Shown here one piece after another: positions 24,664-33,819 of a stretch of 64,000 nt of DNA. Source of the stretch: Hydrogenophaga palleronii_A (GTDB lineage: Bacteria; Pseudomonadota; Gammaproteobacteria; Burkholderiales; Burkholderiaceae_C); NCBI RefSeq assembly GCF_031457455.1, contig NZ_JAVDWU010000010.1, forward strand, positions 201,313 through 265,312. The letters are read 5' to 3'. The notes under the pieces are model-generated. The model did not search any database. It was not told the origin of the DNA and saw only the letters and a list, made by a program, of their open reading frames with translations. A program made the position numbers and the translations under genes. The stretch's first letter is position 1. The number at the start of each line of letters is the position of its first letter.

Positions 24664-24772
24664 TCCAGGGCACCCGTGGAACCGGCTTTGCCGGGCCACT
24701 GGGTGCGTCCCCCTCCAAGCGCCGAAGGCGCGCCAGAGAGGGGGGAAGCTGCGTCAGCGGCGCAGGGGGGTG
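24664..24772. repeat. dispersed palindromic repeat, copy C (inverted relative to B)
   Basis: Reverse-oriented copy: CCGTGGAACCGGCTTTGCCG, then CCCCCTCCAAGCGCCGAAGG and a G-tract. Ends a few bases before the stop of the phospholipase D-like gene. With copy B it forms a ~105-bp inverted repeat between two convergent genes. The spacer 24,529-24,663 holds no gene. Confidence 0.8.
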
Positions 24773-24779
24773 CCTCCAG

Positions 24780-26264
24780 CTATAACCAGCGTTCGATCAA
24801 GCGCCCAACGCCTTCCATCATGCGGAGGTGCAGTGGGCGCTGGCGCCAGGCTTCCAGTGTGACTGGTTCCGACTCTGCCCGGTCTTTTTCGAACAGGGCG
24901 TTCATCTCGGCGCCAAAATCCTCACCCAGCACGATCACGTTGAGCTCGTTGTTGGTGACGAAACTCAGCCAGTCCAGGTTGCTGGAGCCCACGGTGGAGA
25001 ACACGCCGTCGATGACCGCTGTCTTGGCGTGCATGATGGCGTGCTGCATCTCGTGGATGCGCACGCCGGCCTCCAGCAAGTCGGTGTAGTAGGAGCGACC
25101 GGCATGCAGCACCAGTGAAGAATCGCTGCGTCCCGGCAGCACCAGTTCCACCACCACACCACGCCGGGCCGCGTCGATCAGCGCCTGTACAAAATCCGTT
25201 CCGGGCGCGAAGTAGGCCATGGTCAGGCGCACATTGACTTGCGCCGCGTCGATCGCCGCCAGCAGGGCGCTGTAGATCCGATTTTCGCGCTGGCGGGGAT
25301 CGCTGGCCAGCACCTTCACCACCCGCTTGCCCGGCTCGGCTGCGCCCCGCCGGGGGGCGGGCGTGCCCAGCGCGCCTTCGCAACCCTGCTCCAGCCAGGT
25401 GGCTTCAAACACCTGTGCCAGCACCGGCACCACCGGCCCCTGCAGTTCAATCTGGGTGTCGCGCCAGTGGTCGTCCTGAGCGCCCATGGGTGGCGCCCCA
25501 CGGCGCCGGATGAGCGAGCTCGATCCGTACACGCGGCTGATGTTGATGCCACCTGTGAAGGCGGTGTCCTCATCGACCACCAGCAGCTTGCGGTGGTCGC
25601 GGTGCGTGATGCCCCAGTATCCCGGTCGCCGGATCGGGTTCAGTGGATTGAAGGTGCACACCGAGACACCGCCCTTCTCCAGTCGCTCAAAGAAGGTCAG
25701 TGGCGTGGTGATGGAACCCACCGCGTCGTAGATCAGCGATACCTTCACGCCTTCGGCCGCCTTGATCAACAGCAGCTCGGCGACCTCTGCGGCCACACCG
25801 CTGTCTTCCACGATGTAGCTCTCCAGAAGAATCCGGCCCCTTGCCTGCACGATCGCCGCCTTCATGGCCTCAAACGTGGCGGGGCCATCGACCAGCAGGC
25901 GCGTGCGGTTGCCCCGGATCAGATCCGTGTCGCCGCTGGCGCTCAAGGTCTGCAGATGGTGTGCCAGCAAATCGCCCTGGCCTTCATTGGCCAGACGCCG
26001 CAGCGTGCTGCGTTCGGCCAGACCCGACACCGTGCCTGCGGCCCCCCGCACACTCACCTGACCGGTGTGGCCCTGCGGCAGCGACGCTGTGCGTGGCGGC
26101 AGGCTGGAACAGGCCGAAACCATCAACCCCAGGCACGCCCATAGCCAGCCGGTTGCGCGCAGGCGCCGCTCGCCCGACCAGGGCGCCCTGCGTGGAATGA
26201 CGAAAACCCCTTGAACGGGCAGGGCTGCCGATGCGGGGGGTTCCGAAACCGGGTGGGAGGTCAT
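24780..26264 (-). CDS. phospholipase D/cardiolipin synthase-like lipoprotein
   Basis: 494 residues. Two HKD motifs, HRKLLVVD with AFTGGIN and HAKTAVID with STVGSSNLDW, define the PLD superfamily and cardiolipin synthases of the ClsB/ClsC type. N-terminus: hydrophobic WLWACLGLMVSAC ends in a lipobox-like Cys near residue 53; the first 35 residues look unlike a signal peptide, so the true start may be downstream. A short Pro/Arg/Gly-rich insertion (APRRGAAEPGK) is coded by repeat-like DNA. Nearby envelope-stress genes fit membrane-lipid remodelling. Confidence 0.88.
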   Translation of the reverse strand: MTSHPVSEPPASAALPVQGVFVIPRRAPWSGERRLRATGWLWACLGLMVSACSSLPPRTASLPQGHTGQVSVRGAAGTVSGLAERSTLRRLANEGQGDLLAHHLQTLSASGDTDLIRGNRTRLLVDGPATFEAMKAAIVQARGRILLESYIVEDSGVAAEVAELLLIKAAEGVKVSLIYDAVGSITTPLTFFERLEKGGVSVCTFNPLNPIRRPGYWGITHRDHRKLLVVDEDTAFTGGINISRVYGSSSLIRRRGAPPMGAQDDHWRDTQIELQGPVVPVLAQVFEATWLEQGCEGALGTPAPRRGAAEPGKRVVKVLASDPRQRENRIYSALLAAIDAAQVNVRLTMAYFAPGTDFVQALIDAARRGVVVELVLPGRSDSSLVLHAGRSYYTDLLEAGVRIHEMQHAIMHAKTAVIDGVFSTVGSSNLDWLSFVTNNELNVIVLGEDFGAEMNALFEKDRAESEPVTLEAWRQRPLHLRMMEGVGRLIERWL

Positions 26265-26340
26265 GTCGGCGCAATCCTACGCCTCCACGCGGCCTTGACT
26301 TGCATTCACGGCGCCTTTGCTTGCCTAGAGTGGAGTCATT

Positions 26341-26357
26341 GCAACGGTGGTCGTTGC
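26341..26357. promoter_or_regulatory. short palindrome upstream of DUF1328 gene
   Basis: GCAACG-GTGGT-CGTTGC, a perfect 6-bp inverted repeat 49 bp before the DUF1328 start. Position fits an operator in its promoter region; no regulator is identified. Confidence 0.35.
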
Positions 26358-26405
26358 GAAACATCAGCCCAGCGGCAACGCGGGGCCCCCATCAGGAGTT
26401 CAACA

Positions 26406-26570
26406 ATGCTGCACTACGCCGTCGTCTTCCTCGTGATAGCCCTGATCGCTGCCGTGCTTGGTTTTGGTGGCATCGCCGCTGGCGCCGCAGGTATCGCCAA
26501 GATCCTCTTTGGCGTGTTTCTCGTCATGGCCATCATTTCGTTCCTGTTCGGTTTGACCCGCAGACGCTAG
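26406..26570 (+). CDS. DUF1328/YtjA small membrane protein
   Basis: 54 residues, two hydrophobic helices: MLHYAVVFLVIALIAAVLGF and GIAKILFGVFLVMAIISFLF, ending in TRRR. This is the canonical YtjA/DUF1328 size and sequence pattern, including GGIAAGAAGIAK. Short inner-membrane proteins of stress clusters, function unknown. AGGAG lies 9 bp before the ATG. Confidence 0.93.
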   Translation: MLHYAVVFLVIALIAAVLGFGGIAAGAAGIAKILFGVFLVMAIISFLFGLTRRR

Positions 26571-26642
26571 CGAACGCCCCCTAGATTGTTTTTCCGCCCA
26601 TCTTCACCCTTCCACCCTTCCACTTTCAGGAGCCAAGCAGCC

Positions 26643-27062
26643 ATGTTCAAAAACACCGAATCTCTTACCCACAAAGCCATCAATACCGCCAGCGACCTAT
26701 CGGAGCGCGCCGCCCGCGAGGCCGACCAGACCCTGGCAGCGACACGCCGCGCCACCGCCGATGCCACCAGATCACTGCGCGAAGGTTTCGAGGCCATGCA
26801 GGAAGAAGTGCCTTCCGCCCTCTCGCGTGCCGCAGAAAAATGCGAAGCCCTTTCCAAAGAAGGCCTGGAACGCGCACGCCGCGCGAAAGAGGCGGTCCGC
26901 GAGCAGGCCATCCGCGCTGGTGACCAGACCGTGGGCTATATCAAGGACGAGCCCGTGAAAGCCGTGGCCATTGCTGCCGGCGTGGGTGCAGTGGCGGCAC
27001 TGCTCGTGGGCTGGCTGGGGCGTGCGCGCCACGAGCGTGCCCACAGCGCTGGCGCACGTTGA
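26643..27062 (+). CDS. DUF883/YqjD-like protein
   Basis: 139 residues from ATG 26643. Long amphipathic helices rich in Ala/Glu/Arg (residues ~1-100) precede a C-terminal membrane helix VKAVAIAAGVGAVAALLVGW. YqjD/ElaB-type proteins are tail-anchored and associate with ribosomes in stationary phase. CAGGAG precedes the start. Follows DUF1328 by 72 bp and ends before a strong terminator. Confidence 0.85.
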   Translation: MFKNTESLTHKAINTASDLSERAAREADQTLAATRRATADATRSLREGFEAMQEEVPSALSRAAEKCEALSKEGLERARRAKEAVREQAIRAGDQTVGYIKDEPVKAVAIAAGVGAVAALLVGWLGRARHERAHSAGAR

Positions 27063-27144
27063 GGTCCGTGTCTGCGCAAGCACCCTGCCGTGAAAATCAG
27101 GTGGTGCGCAGACAGCGCTTGATCTCCCCTCCTCTCCAGGGTTC

Positions 27145-27169
27145 GGAGGCACACAGTGCCTCCTTTTTT
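27145..27169 (+). terminator. Rho-independent terminator
   Basis: Stem GGAGGCAC/GTGCCTCC with loop ACA followed by TTTTTT, 83 bp after the DUF883 gene. It closes the DUF1328-DUF883 transcript. Confidence 0.92.
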
Positions 27170-27290
27170 GTGCCCCTGAACGCTCGTTCAGAGGAAGACA
27201 CGTCACGATGCGGGTGAGATACTGGCCGCGAACGCCGGCCCCATATTGAACGCCGAAGGGGCACGGCGAGCAGGCACAGAAGCCCCTTCG

Positions 27291-29579
27291 ATGAAAATCA
27301 ACCGCATCCGTCCTTTTCGCACCTGTTCGTGGCGGACTGGCGGAGCCGCCTGGGCGCTTCTGTTGGCGGTCGCGGCCCATGCCCAGGAGGTTCCGCCGTC
27401 CACCTGGACGTTCACCCCCGAACGGGACCGCTTCCAGGCCGGTGCGTTGCTGGACTTGCGCTACCTGAACGAACCGGTGGCTGGCCAGGCCGGCTTCGTG
27501 CAGGTGAATCAACAAGGGCGTTTTGTGCTCGGCAACGGCCAGCCGGTGCGTTTCTGGGCTGTCAACAGCAGTGTGGGCCACGAGTCGCAATGGCCGCGTG
27601 GCCCGCTGTGGCCACAGGGTCTCAACGACCTGGCCCACCACGCACGCTTTCTGGCCAAGCGGGGCGTGAACATGGTGCGCCAGCACCGCCAGATCAGCCC
27701 CAACCTGACAACCCACCCCGATGCCGCGCTGACCGACATCAACGAGGCCGAGCGCGACGCCATCTGGCGCATGGTGGCGGCCATGCGCAAGCAGGGCATC
27801 TACACCACGCTGTCACCATACTGGGGTGTGCCCATGAAGTTCGCCAAGAACTGGGGCATTGCCGGCGGCAACAAACAGTCGGCGCTGGGCCTGCTGTTTT
27901 TCGACGAAACCCTTCAGGCGGCCTACAAGGTCTGGCTGAAAAAGCTGCTGCTTGAGAAGAACCCCTACACCGGGCTGTCGTTGGCGCAAGACCCCAGCCT
28001 GGCGGTGTTCCAGCTGCAGAACGAAGACAGCCTGCTGTTCTGGACCGTCAACGCCATCCAGGGGCCGCAACGCGAAGCGCTGGAGCGGCGGTTTGCCAAC
28101 TTCGTGCGAACCAAATACGGTTCGCTGGACGCAGCGTGGAATGCGTGGGGCCACAGTCCCGTCAAGGGTGATCAGCCCGCTGCTGGTCGCTTGGCATTGA
28201 TCGACATCTGGCAGCTCACGCAGCCGCCTCCCCAAGGTGGAGCCGGCCAGCGCATGGCCGATCAGACCGAGTTCTACGCCCGCACCATGCACGACTTCAA
28301 CCGCGAGATGGTCGACTACCTGCGCCAGGAACTGGGCCTGAAATCGCTCATCAACGCTGGCAACTGGAAGACCGCCAGCGCCGAGCGGCTGGGCGATGTG
28401 GAACGCTGGAGCTACCTGCCGGGCGATGTGGATGCCGTCAACCACTACTTTGGCGGTGTGCACCAGGGCGAGAACAACGGCTGGGCCATTTCACAAGGCG
28501 ACCGCTTCACCAGCGACAGCGCGCTCCTGCAACCGCACCGGCTGCCCGTCAACCTCAAGCAGACCCAGGGCCGCCCCATCATGGTCACGGAAAGCGCGTG
28601 GGTGCTGCCCAACACGCACGGGGCCGAAGGGCCCTTCCTGGTCGCCGCCTACACCTCGCTCAGCGGCGTGGCCGCCTACCACTGGTTCGCCACCGATCAC
28701 GACGGCTGGGCACCGCCGCATTCGGCCAACGGCTACCTGCCGTCGCAGCAAAAGTGGACCTACGCCACGCCGGAGACACTGGGGAGTTTTCCCGCAGCGG
28801 CACTGGCCTATCGCCGGGGCGACATCCGCACCGGCCAGCCGGTGCTGCTGGAGCAGCGCACGTTGTCATCCTTGTGGCAGCGACAGAGCCCCCGCATTTT
28901 TGAAGGCGCCAGCTTCGACCCGAATCGCGACACCGGCGATGGTGCGCGCAACGGGAAGACCATCCGCTCTGCAATCTCGCCAGATGCCTTTCTCGCCGGG
29001 CCGGTGCAGGTGCGCCTGGGGGCCGACCCGGTGTCCGCCACCTATGCTGCCGATCTGGCTGCGTGGACCGACAAGGACCGCATCCGGGCCAACACCGGCG
29101 AGATCGTGCTCGATCACCGCCTGGGCGTGGCCACGGTCGACACACCCCGGACCCAAGGCGTGGCGGCCCACTTCCAGCGCGCACCCCAGCACCAGCTGAG
29201 CACGCTGGGTGTGCGCTCAGGCAACCGCTTCGGTGCCGTCATGGCCGTGTCGCTGGACGACAAGCCACTGAACCAATCCCGCTCGGTGCTCCTGCAGTAC
29301 GCCACCCAAAGCCGCCCCACCGGCTGGCGCGACAAGCCGGTCACCCTCACGCTGGAAGGCGGCGGCACCGCACCCGGCTGGGAAATCGAGTCTTTCGGCG
29401 GCGCGCCCTGGAAGGTGGTGCAGCCCGAGCTTGAAGTGAGCTTGCGCAACCCCCGGTTGCGACGGGCCACTGCGCTGGACATGAACGGCATGCCCTTGGC
29501 TGCCGTGCCGGTGAAGAGAGAGGGCGACACGTTGCGGCTGCGGTTTCCGCCTGCCACGATGTATGTCGTGGTGCGCTGA
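27291..29579 (+). CDS. secreted glycoside hydrolase (clan A-like)
   Basis: 762 residues from ATG 27291. Signal peptide MKINRIRPFRTCSWRTGG then AAWALLLAVAAHAQ. A TIM-barrel glycosidase region follows: FWAVNSSVGHES, HARFLAKRGVNMVRQH, YTTLSPYWGVP, VFQLQNEDSLLFWTVN (NE typical of the clan GH-A acid/base) and MVTESAW (candidate nucleophile Glu). The C-terminal ~200 residues are beta-rich. Substrate not identifiable by eye; a plant or microbial polysaccharide is likely. A start at 27246 would hide the signal peptide. Confidence 0.75.
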   Translation: MKINRIRPFRTCSWRTGGAAWALLLAVAAHAQEVPPSTWTFTPERDRFQAGALLDLRYLNEPVAGQAGFVQVNQQGRFVLGNGQPVRFWAVNSSVGHESQWPRGPLWPQGLNDLAHHARFLAKRGVNMVRQHRQISPNLTTHPDAALTDINEAERDAIWRMVAAMRKQGIYTTLSPYWGVPMKFAKNWGIAGGNKQSALGLLFFDETLQAAYKVWLKKLLLEKNPYTGLSLAQDPSLAVFQLQNEDSLLFWTVNAIQGPQREALERRFANFVRTKYGSLDAAWNAWGHSPVKGDQPAAGRLALIDIWQLTQPPPQGGAGQRMADQTEFYARTMHDFNREMVDYLRQELGLKSLINAGNWKTASAERLGDVERWSYLPGDVDAVNHYFGGVHQGENNGWAISQGDRFTSDSALLQPHRLPVNLKQTQGRPIMVTESAWVLPNTHGAEGPFLVAAYTSLSGVAAYHWFATDHDGWAPPHSANGYLPSQQKWTYATPETLGSFPAAALAYRRGDIRTGQPVLLEQRTLSSLWQRQSPRIFEGASFDPNRDTGDGARNGKTIRSAISPDAFLAGPVQVRLGADPVSATYAADLAAWTDKDRIRANTGEIVLDHRLGVATVDTPRTQGVAAHFQRAPQHQLSTLGVRSGNRFGAVMAVSLDDKPLNQSRSVLLQYATQSRPTGWRDKPVTLTLEGGGTAPGWEIESFGGAPWKVVQPELEVSLRNPRLRRATALDMNGMPLAAVPVKREGDTLRLRFPPATMYVVVR

Positions 29580-29629
29580 ACCCAGTGCGGCCTTTGCACG
29601 AAGAGGTGCAACGAGGCGGTGTGTCCACT

Positions 29630-29727
29630 GATGCGGTGGAACCGGCTTGGCCGGGCCACTCGTATCGCCCCCTGGGGGGTGACGCCGAAGGCGGCGCGGG
29701 GGGACTCACACCCTGCGGCGCGGGGGG
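29630..29727. repeat. dispersed palindromic repeat, copy D
   Basis: GTGGAACCGGCTTGGCCGGG arm followed by the CCCCCTGGGGGG arm and GACGCCGAAGGCGGCGC. Lies between the convergent glycosidase and LysR genes and ends at the LysR stop. Confidence 0.8.
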
Positions 29728-30609
29728 TCACGTAGCTTGCATCAGTTCAACAAACCGCTTCGCCCCCAGCCCCAGCGGCCTATCGTTCTGCCACACCACG
29801 TCCACCCACAGCCGCAGCTGGTTGCTCATGTTGCCGAAGCGCACTTCCGCCAGCTGCCCGGACGCCACCAGGGGCTCCACCAGGCGCTGTGGCAGGTAGG
29901 CCCAACCCAGCCCGGCCTGCACCAGGCTCAGCGTGGCCAGGTGGCTGTCGGTGCGCCAGATCTGGCGGGCCACCAGCACGCGCGGGTCGGCGGCGTGGCG
30001 GTCGCGGCCGGCCACGGCGATCTGCCGCACGTCGACCAGGTCTTCCAGCCGCCAGCGGTTCTGGCGGCCGCGCGCTTCGGGGTGGCTGGGCGACATCACC
30101 GCCACCAGAATCTCCTGCCCCACCTCCTGAAACGACTCCCGCTCGTCGGTGCCCGGGCGTTCAAACACCAGCGCCAGGTTCGCTTCGCCGGCGTACAGCA
30201 TGCGCAGTGCATCCGCCTGCGGGGCCGACAGCACCTCCACATCCAACGATGGAAATTCGGCCGCCAGCACGGCCAGGGGCTGGCTCCAGGGGGCCGAGAG
30301 CAGTTCGGGTGCGATGGCCAGCGTCAAACGCTGCTCCAGCCCCTGGTGCATCTGCTGAGCGTGCGCCTGCAGCTGCCGCAGCTGCCGTGCCAGCTGGCGC
30401 GCCTGCGGTTCGAGCGCGCGGGCCACAGCCGTGGGGCGGGGCTCGCGCGTGCTGCGGTCAAACAGTGTGAGGTCCAGCTCGGCTTCCAGTTGCGCAATCG
30501 TCATGCTCACCGCCGACGGCACCCGGCCCAGCTGGCGCGCAGCGGCGGAAAACGAACCGCTGTCGAGCACCGCAAGAAACACCCGCACGTTGTCGCTGGA
30601 GAAGGCCAT
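29728..30609 (-). CDS. LysR-family transcriptional regulator
   Basis: 293 residues. HTH in SGSFSAAARQLGRVPSAVSM (residues ~16-35), then the substrate-binding domain (EQRLTLAIAPELLSAPWSQP). Divergent from the PACE transporter gene at 30753 across 143 bp; AceI-type transporters are commonly paired with a divergent LysR regulator, so it likely controls that gene. Confidence 0.92.
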   Translation of the reverse strand: MAFSSDNVRVFLAVLDSGSFSAAARQLGRVPSAVSMTIAQLEAELDLTLFDRSTREPRPTAVARALEPQARQLARQLRQLQAHAQQMHQGLEQRLTLAIAPELLSAPWSQPLAVLAAEFPSLDVEVLSAPQADALRMLYAGEANLALVFERPGTDERESFQEVGQEILVAVMSPSHPEARGRQNRWRLEDLVDVRQIAVAGRDRHAADPRVLVARQIWRTDSHLATLSLVQAGLGWAYLPQRLVEPLVASGQLAEVRFGNMSNQLRLWVDVVWQNDRPLGLGAKRFVELMQAT

Positions 30610-30752
30610 GCCGCCAACATATCAGAAAAACTGAAAGTAACTGACTTTTAGCGTCAGCAGGATCGCACTAGCATCTCCCCCAACGAGCCCCGCCATCCCC
30701 GCGCAGCGTCCACCCTTTCAGCACATTCACGGCACACCAGATACCGAACGCC

Positions 30753-31187
30753 ATGCAAGGCATCAAAAGAAAAATCGTCTACGTCACGCTGTACGAAATC
30801 ATCGCCATCGCGTGTTCCAGCCTCGCGCTGGCCGTGCTGCTCGGCAGAAGCATGGGCCACGCCAGCGTGGTGGCGGTGGCCGCGTCGGCGATCGCGGTGG
30901 TGTGGAACCTTGTCTTCAACACCCTGTTCGAGCGCTGGGAGAGCCGCCAGGTCAAACGCGGGCGCGGCCTGGGCCGCCGCGTGGCACACGCCATCGGCTT
31001 TGAAGGCGGGCTGGTGTTCACGCTGGTGCCGCTGTTCGCCTGGTGGTTCGACATTTCGCTGTGGCAAGCCCTGGTGCTGGACGTGGGCCTGATCGTCTTC
31101 TTCCTTGTCTACACCTTCGTCTTCAACCTCGCGTTTGACAAGGTGTTCGGCCTGCCGGCATCGGCCCTGCCCTTGCCCGGCAACTGA
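30753..31187 (+). CDS. PACE-family efflux transporter (AceI-like)
   Basis: 144 residues, four transmembrane helices in two tandem bacterial transmembrane-pair domains. Conserved features: the first-helix Glu in YVTLYEIIAIACS, VVWNLVFNTLFERWE, RRVAHAIGFEGGLVF and LVYTFVFNLAFDKVF. AceI exports chlorhexidine and short-chain diamines by proton exchange. The LysR gene upstream is divergent. Confidence 0.92.
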   Translation: MQGIKRKIVYVTLYEIIAIACSSLALAVLLGRSMGHASVVAVAASAIAVVWNLVFNTLFERWESRQVKRGRGLGRRVAHAIGFEGGLVFTLVPLFAWWFDISLWQALVLDVGLIVFFLVYTFVFNLAFDKVFGLPASALPLPGN

Positions 31188-31210
31188 CCGCCAGCCTGGT
31201 CCGGACCGGC

Positions 31211-31639
31211 TCAGGCGGGCGGGTACAACACCATTTGCGTGCAGCGAAACAGCGCGATCGTCTTGCCCGTATCGCGGTGCGAGACCACCGCGTCCCAGAC
31301 CTGTGTGGTGCGACCCAGGTGCACCGGGCGCGCCACGCATTCGATCGTGCCTTCGCGCGCCGTGCCCAGGTGGTTGCTCTTGAGTTCGATGGTGGTGAAG
31401 CCGTTCGCCTGCGCCGGTAGGTTGGTCACGCAGCCATAGCCCGAACAGGTGTCGGCCAGCGTGACCACGCTGCCCGCGTGCAGGAACCCGTTGGGCGCCA
31501 TGGTGTGGGGCCGCACTTCAAGTTCGGCACGCACCTCGTCTTTGCCCACATGCGTGACCACCATGCCCAGGTGGCCGGGCAAGGCGGTGGCGCCGCGTTG
31601 GTTGAATTGTTCGGCTAGGTTGTCCATGTGGGTCTCCAT
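31211..31639 (-). CDS. hotdog-fold thioesterase (PaaI-like)
   Basis: 142 residues. PAPHTMAPNGFLHAG-type motif: MAPNGFLHAGSVVTLADTCS, the catalytic-region signature of PaaI/YbaW-like acyl-CoA thioesterases, with IELKSNHLGTAREG next. Start is ATG 31639 or, equally plausible, 31627 (MDNLAEQF). It lies 37 bp after the MATE gene on the same strand and may be cotranscribed. Confidence 0.88.
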   Translation of the reverse strand: METHMDNLAEQFNQRGATALPGHLGMVVTHVGKDEVRAELEVRPHTMAPNGFLHAGSVVTLADTCSGYGCVTNLPAQANGFTTIELKSNHLGTAREGTIECVARPVHLGRTTQVWDAVVSHRDTGKTIALFRCTQMVLYPPA

Positions 31640-31675
31640 TGGGTGAAAGGGTTGAAATGGGGTGGGTGAAGGTGC

Positions 31676-33061
31676 TCAGCGGGTCCAGCTGCCCATGCGA
31701 ATGGCAAGGGCAATCGTGCTGCCGTACACCACAAAGCTGAGCGCAATCACCGCAAACAGCGCATGGGCCGGCGCCTGGAACACGTGCACACACAGCCAGC
31801 CACCCACCACCAGAATCAGCAGCCGGCCCACGCTGGCCGCGAGTGGCCAGAACAGACGCGCCGCGCCTTGCGATGCAAAAAACAGGGCCAGTCCCAGGCC
31901 GAAGAAGGCGTAGCAGGCACCCACGATGTTCAGGTACAAACCACCGAACGCGCGCACATCCAGCGCGTCGGTAAACAGGTTCATCCACAGCCCGGGCGCC
32001 AGTGCCGTGACCACCCCGATGGTTCCGGTGATCGCCGCCACCAGCGCCCCACCCACCCAGGCCACCCGCACCGCGCGCGCCGACTGCCCCGCGCCCATGT
32101 TCGTGGCCACCATGGCAGTAAGCGCCGTGCCAAAACCAAACGCGATCGGCACCAGGATGTACTCTAGCCGCGCCGCCACGCCAAAGCCGGCCAGCGCTGC
32201 CGTGCCGTAGCTGCCCACGAAGGCGGTGGCCACGGCGATCGAGGTGTTGCTGATCACCGGGCTCATCGATGCGGGCAGCCCCACACGCAGCAGGTCGCGC
32301 AGCATCGGCAGGTGCACCCGCCACGCTAGGCGCCGCAGGTGCACCGCACCAGAGGTGCGCCACAGGTAACCCAGCAAGCACAGCGCGGCCGCCGCGTTGA
32401 CGCACAGCGTGCTCATGGCCGCCCCGGCCACCCCCAGCGCGGGCACCGGCCCCCAGCCGAACACCAGCAAGGGGCACAGCGCCAAGTGCAACAAGGCCGT
32501 GCCAAAAAGCAGCGCCGAAGGCAGCACCATGTTGCCCAGGCCGCGCACCACCGCCGCCAGCACATTGGTGAACCAGATCACCGCCGCACCACCGAACAGC
32601 ACGGTCGAATACGCCAGCGCCGCCTCCAACGCAGCACCCTGCCCGCCCATGCCACTGAAGATGCCGCGCCCGAACCCGAGCATGACCACCATGAACACCA
32701 CCGCCATCAGCGCCGCCACCAGCAAGGCCTGCTGCGCCAGCCGGTTCGCATCTTCCTCGCGGCCAGCGCCCAGCGCGCGCGCCACGGCGGCGGTGGTGGC
32801 GCCGCCAATGCCACCGGCCGACATCTGCAGCATCAGCATCGACAGCGGGAACACCAGCGCAATGCCAGCGAGCGCCTCCGCACCCAACAGCCCGAGGATG
32901 TAGCCGTCGTAGCCGATCACGATCGTCATCGCGAACAGGCCCATCACGTTCGGCGTGGCCAGGCGCAGCAGCGTGGGCAGCAAGGGTGCATGCAGCATCT
33001 GCTGCACGCGGTCGCGCGCCGGGTTCGCGGGTGGGGTTTCGATGGACAGGGTGGTGTTCAT
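31676..33061 (-). CDS. MATE-family multidrug efflux transporter
   Basis: 461 residues with about 12 membrane helices in two pseudo-repeats, each beginning LLRLATPNVMGLFAMTIV or LLRVGLPASMSPVISNTS, as in NorM/DinF-type exporters. Drug/Na+ or H+ antiport across the inner membrane. Its promoter region carries a TetR-type operator identical to one before the TetR gene. Confidence 0.92.
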   Translation of the reverse strand: MNTTLSIETPPANPARDRVQQMLHAPLLPTLLRLATPNVMGLFAMTIVIGYDGYILGLLGAEALAGIALVFPLSMLMLQMSAGGIGGATTAAVARALGAGREEDANRLAQQALLVAALMAVVFMVVMLGFGRGIFSGMGGQGAALEAALAYSTVLFGGAAVIWFTNVLAAVVRGLGNMVLPSALLFGTALLHLALCPLLVFGWGPVPALGVAGAAMSTLCVNAAAALCLLGYLWRTSGAVHLRRLAWRVHLPMLRDLLRVGLPASMSPVISNTSIAVATAFVGSYGTAALAGFGVAARLEYILVPIAFGFGTALTAMVATNMGAGQSARAVRVAWVGGALVAAITGTIGVVTALAPGLWMNLFTDALDVRAFGGLYLNIVGACYAFFGLGLALFFASQGAARLFWPLAASVGRLLILVVGGWLCVHVFQAPAHALFAVIALSFVVYGSTIALAIRMGSWTR

Positions 33062-33140
33062 GGTCGGGTTCTCCCGTGGGGGATCAGCGCCGGTAACAAC
33101 CCGGCGGCGTCTGCATCGGTTCCGTGCTGGGCGAAGACCT

Positions 33141-33159
33141 AAATATGATGATCGTCATA
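33141..33159. promoter_or_regulatory. TetR operator upstream of MATE gene
   Basis: AAATATGATGATCGTCATA; core palindrome TATGA-N6-TCATA. The same 19 bases recur at 33820-33838 before the tetR start. Located 80 bp upstream of the MATE start. Shared operators in front of a regulator and its pump indicate repression of both. Confidence 0.85.
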
Positions 33160-33212
33160 ATATTTGGCGAAAAAAAGGAGGCCTCTTTGGCCAGACGGAT
33201 GAAGACCACGAT

Positions 33213-33803
33213 TCAGCCCGGTTCAGGCGCGTCGTATTGCGCCAGCAGTACGGCCCGGTTGTCGGCCAGCAAGGCTCGGCCTTCGGCGGTATGGCCCAGG
33301 GCACGCGCCATCTGCAAGGCTCCCACCATCTGGCACGCCACCGCCGTGGCCGCACCCGGTGCCGTGCCAGCGGGCAGCGTGCGCGCCACCCGGCCCACCA
33401 GGTTGCGCACGCGCTGCGCAGCCGCCTCGCGCACTTCAGGCGCCTGGCGCGGCATCTCCGACACCAATGCCGCCACTGCACAACCCTCTTCCGTGCCGCT
33501 CAGGTGCCGATCCGACAGATAGCCTTCCACCAGCGCACGGAACGGGCTCGCACCGCGCGCCTCACGGATCGTTTGCCCTTTGTTCAGACGCTCTGCACTC
33601 TGCCTGCCGGCATGTTCCAGCGCCTCCACCAACAAGGCATCACGCGAGGCAAAGTGCGCGTAGAACCCACCATGCGTCAGCCCAGCCTCTTTCATGATGT
33701 CGGCCACGCCCACCCCCTGAAACCCCGCACGTCGGATCGCGCGTGCAGCCGTTTCCAGAATACGCTCGTGGGTCAGGGCCTTGCGGCCGGGGGCGGTTTC
33801 CAT
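33213..33803 (-). CDS. TetR-family repressor
   Basis: 196 residues. N-terminal HTH RAGFQGVGVADIMKEAGLTH followed by GGFYAHFASRDALLVEAL, the TetR signature; C-terminal ligand domain of the TetR_C (AcrR-like) type. Transcribed toward the MATE pump. Operator copies flank it on both sides, at 33.14 and 33.82 kb. Confidence 0.93.
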   Translation of the reverse strand: METAPGRKALTHERILETAARAIRRAGFQGVGVADIMKEAGLTHGGFYAHFASRDALLVEALEHAGRQSAERLNKGQTIREARGASPFRALVEGYLSDRHLSGTEEGCAVAALVSEMPRQAPEVREAAAQRVRNLVGRVARTLPAGTAPGAATAVACQMVGALQMARALGHTAEGRALLADNRAVLLAQYDAPEPG

Positions 33804-33819
33804 CGCGGCATGGTAGCAG

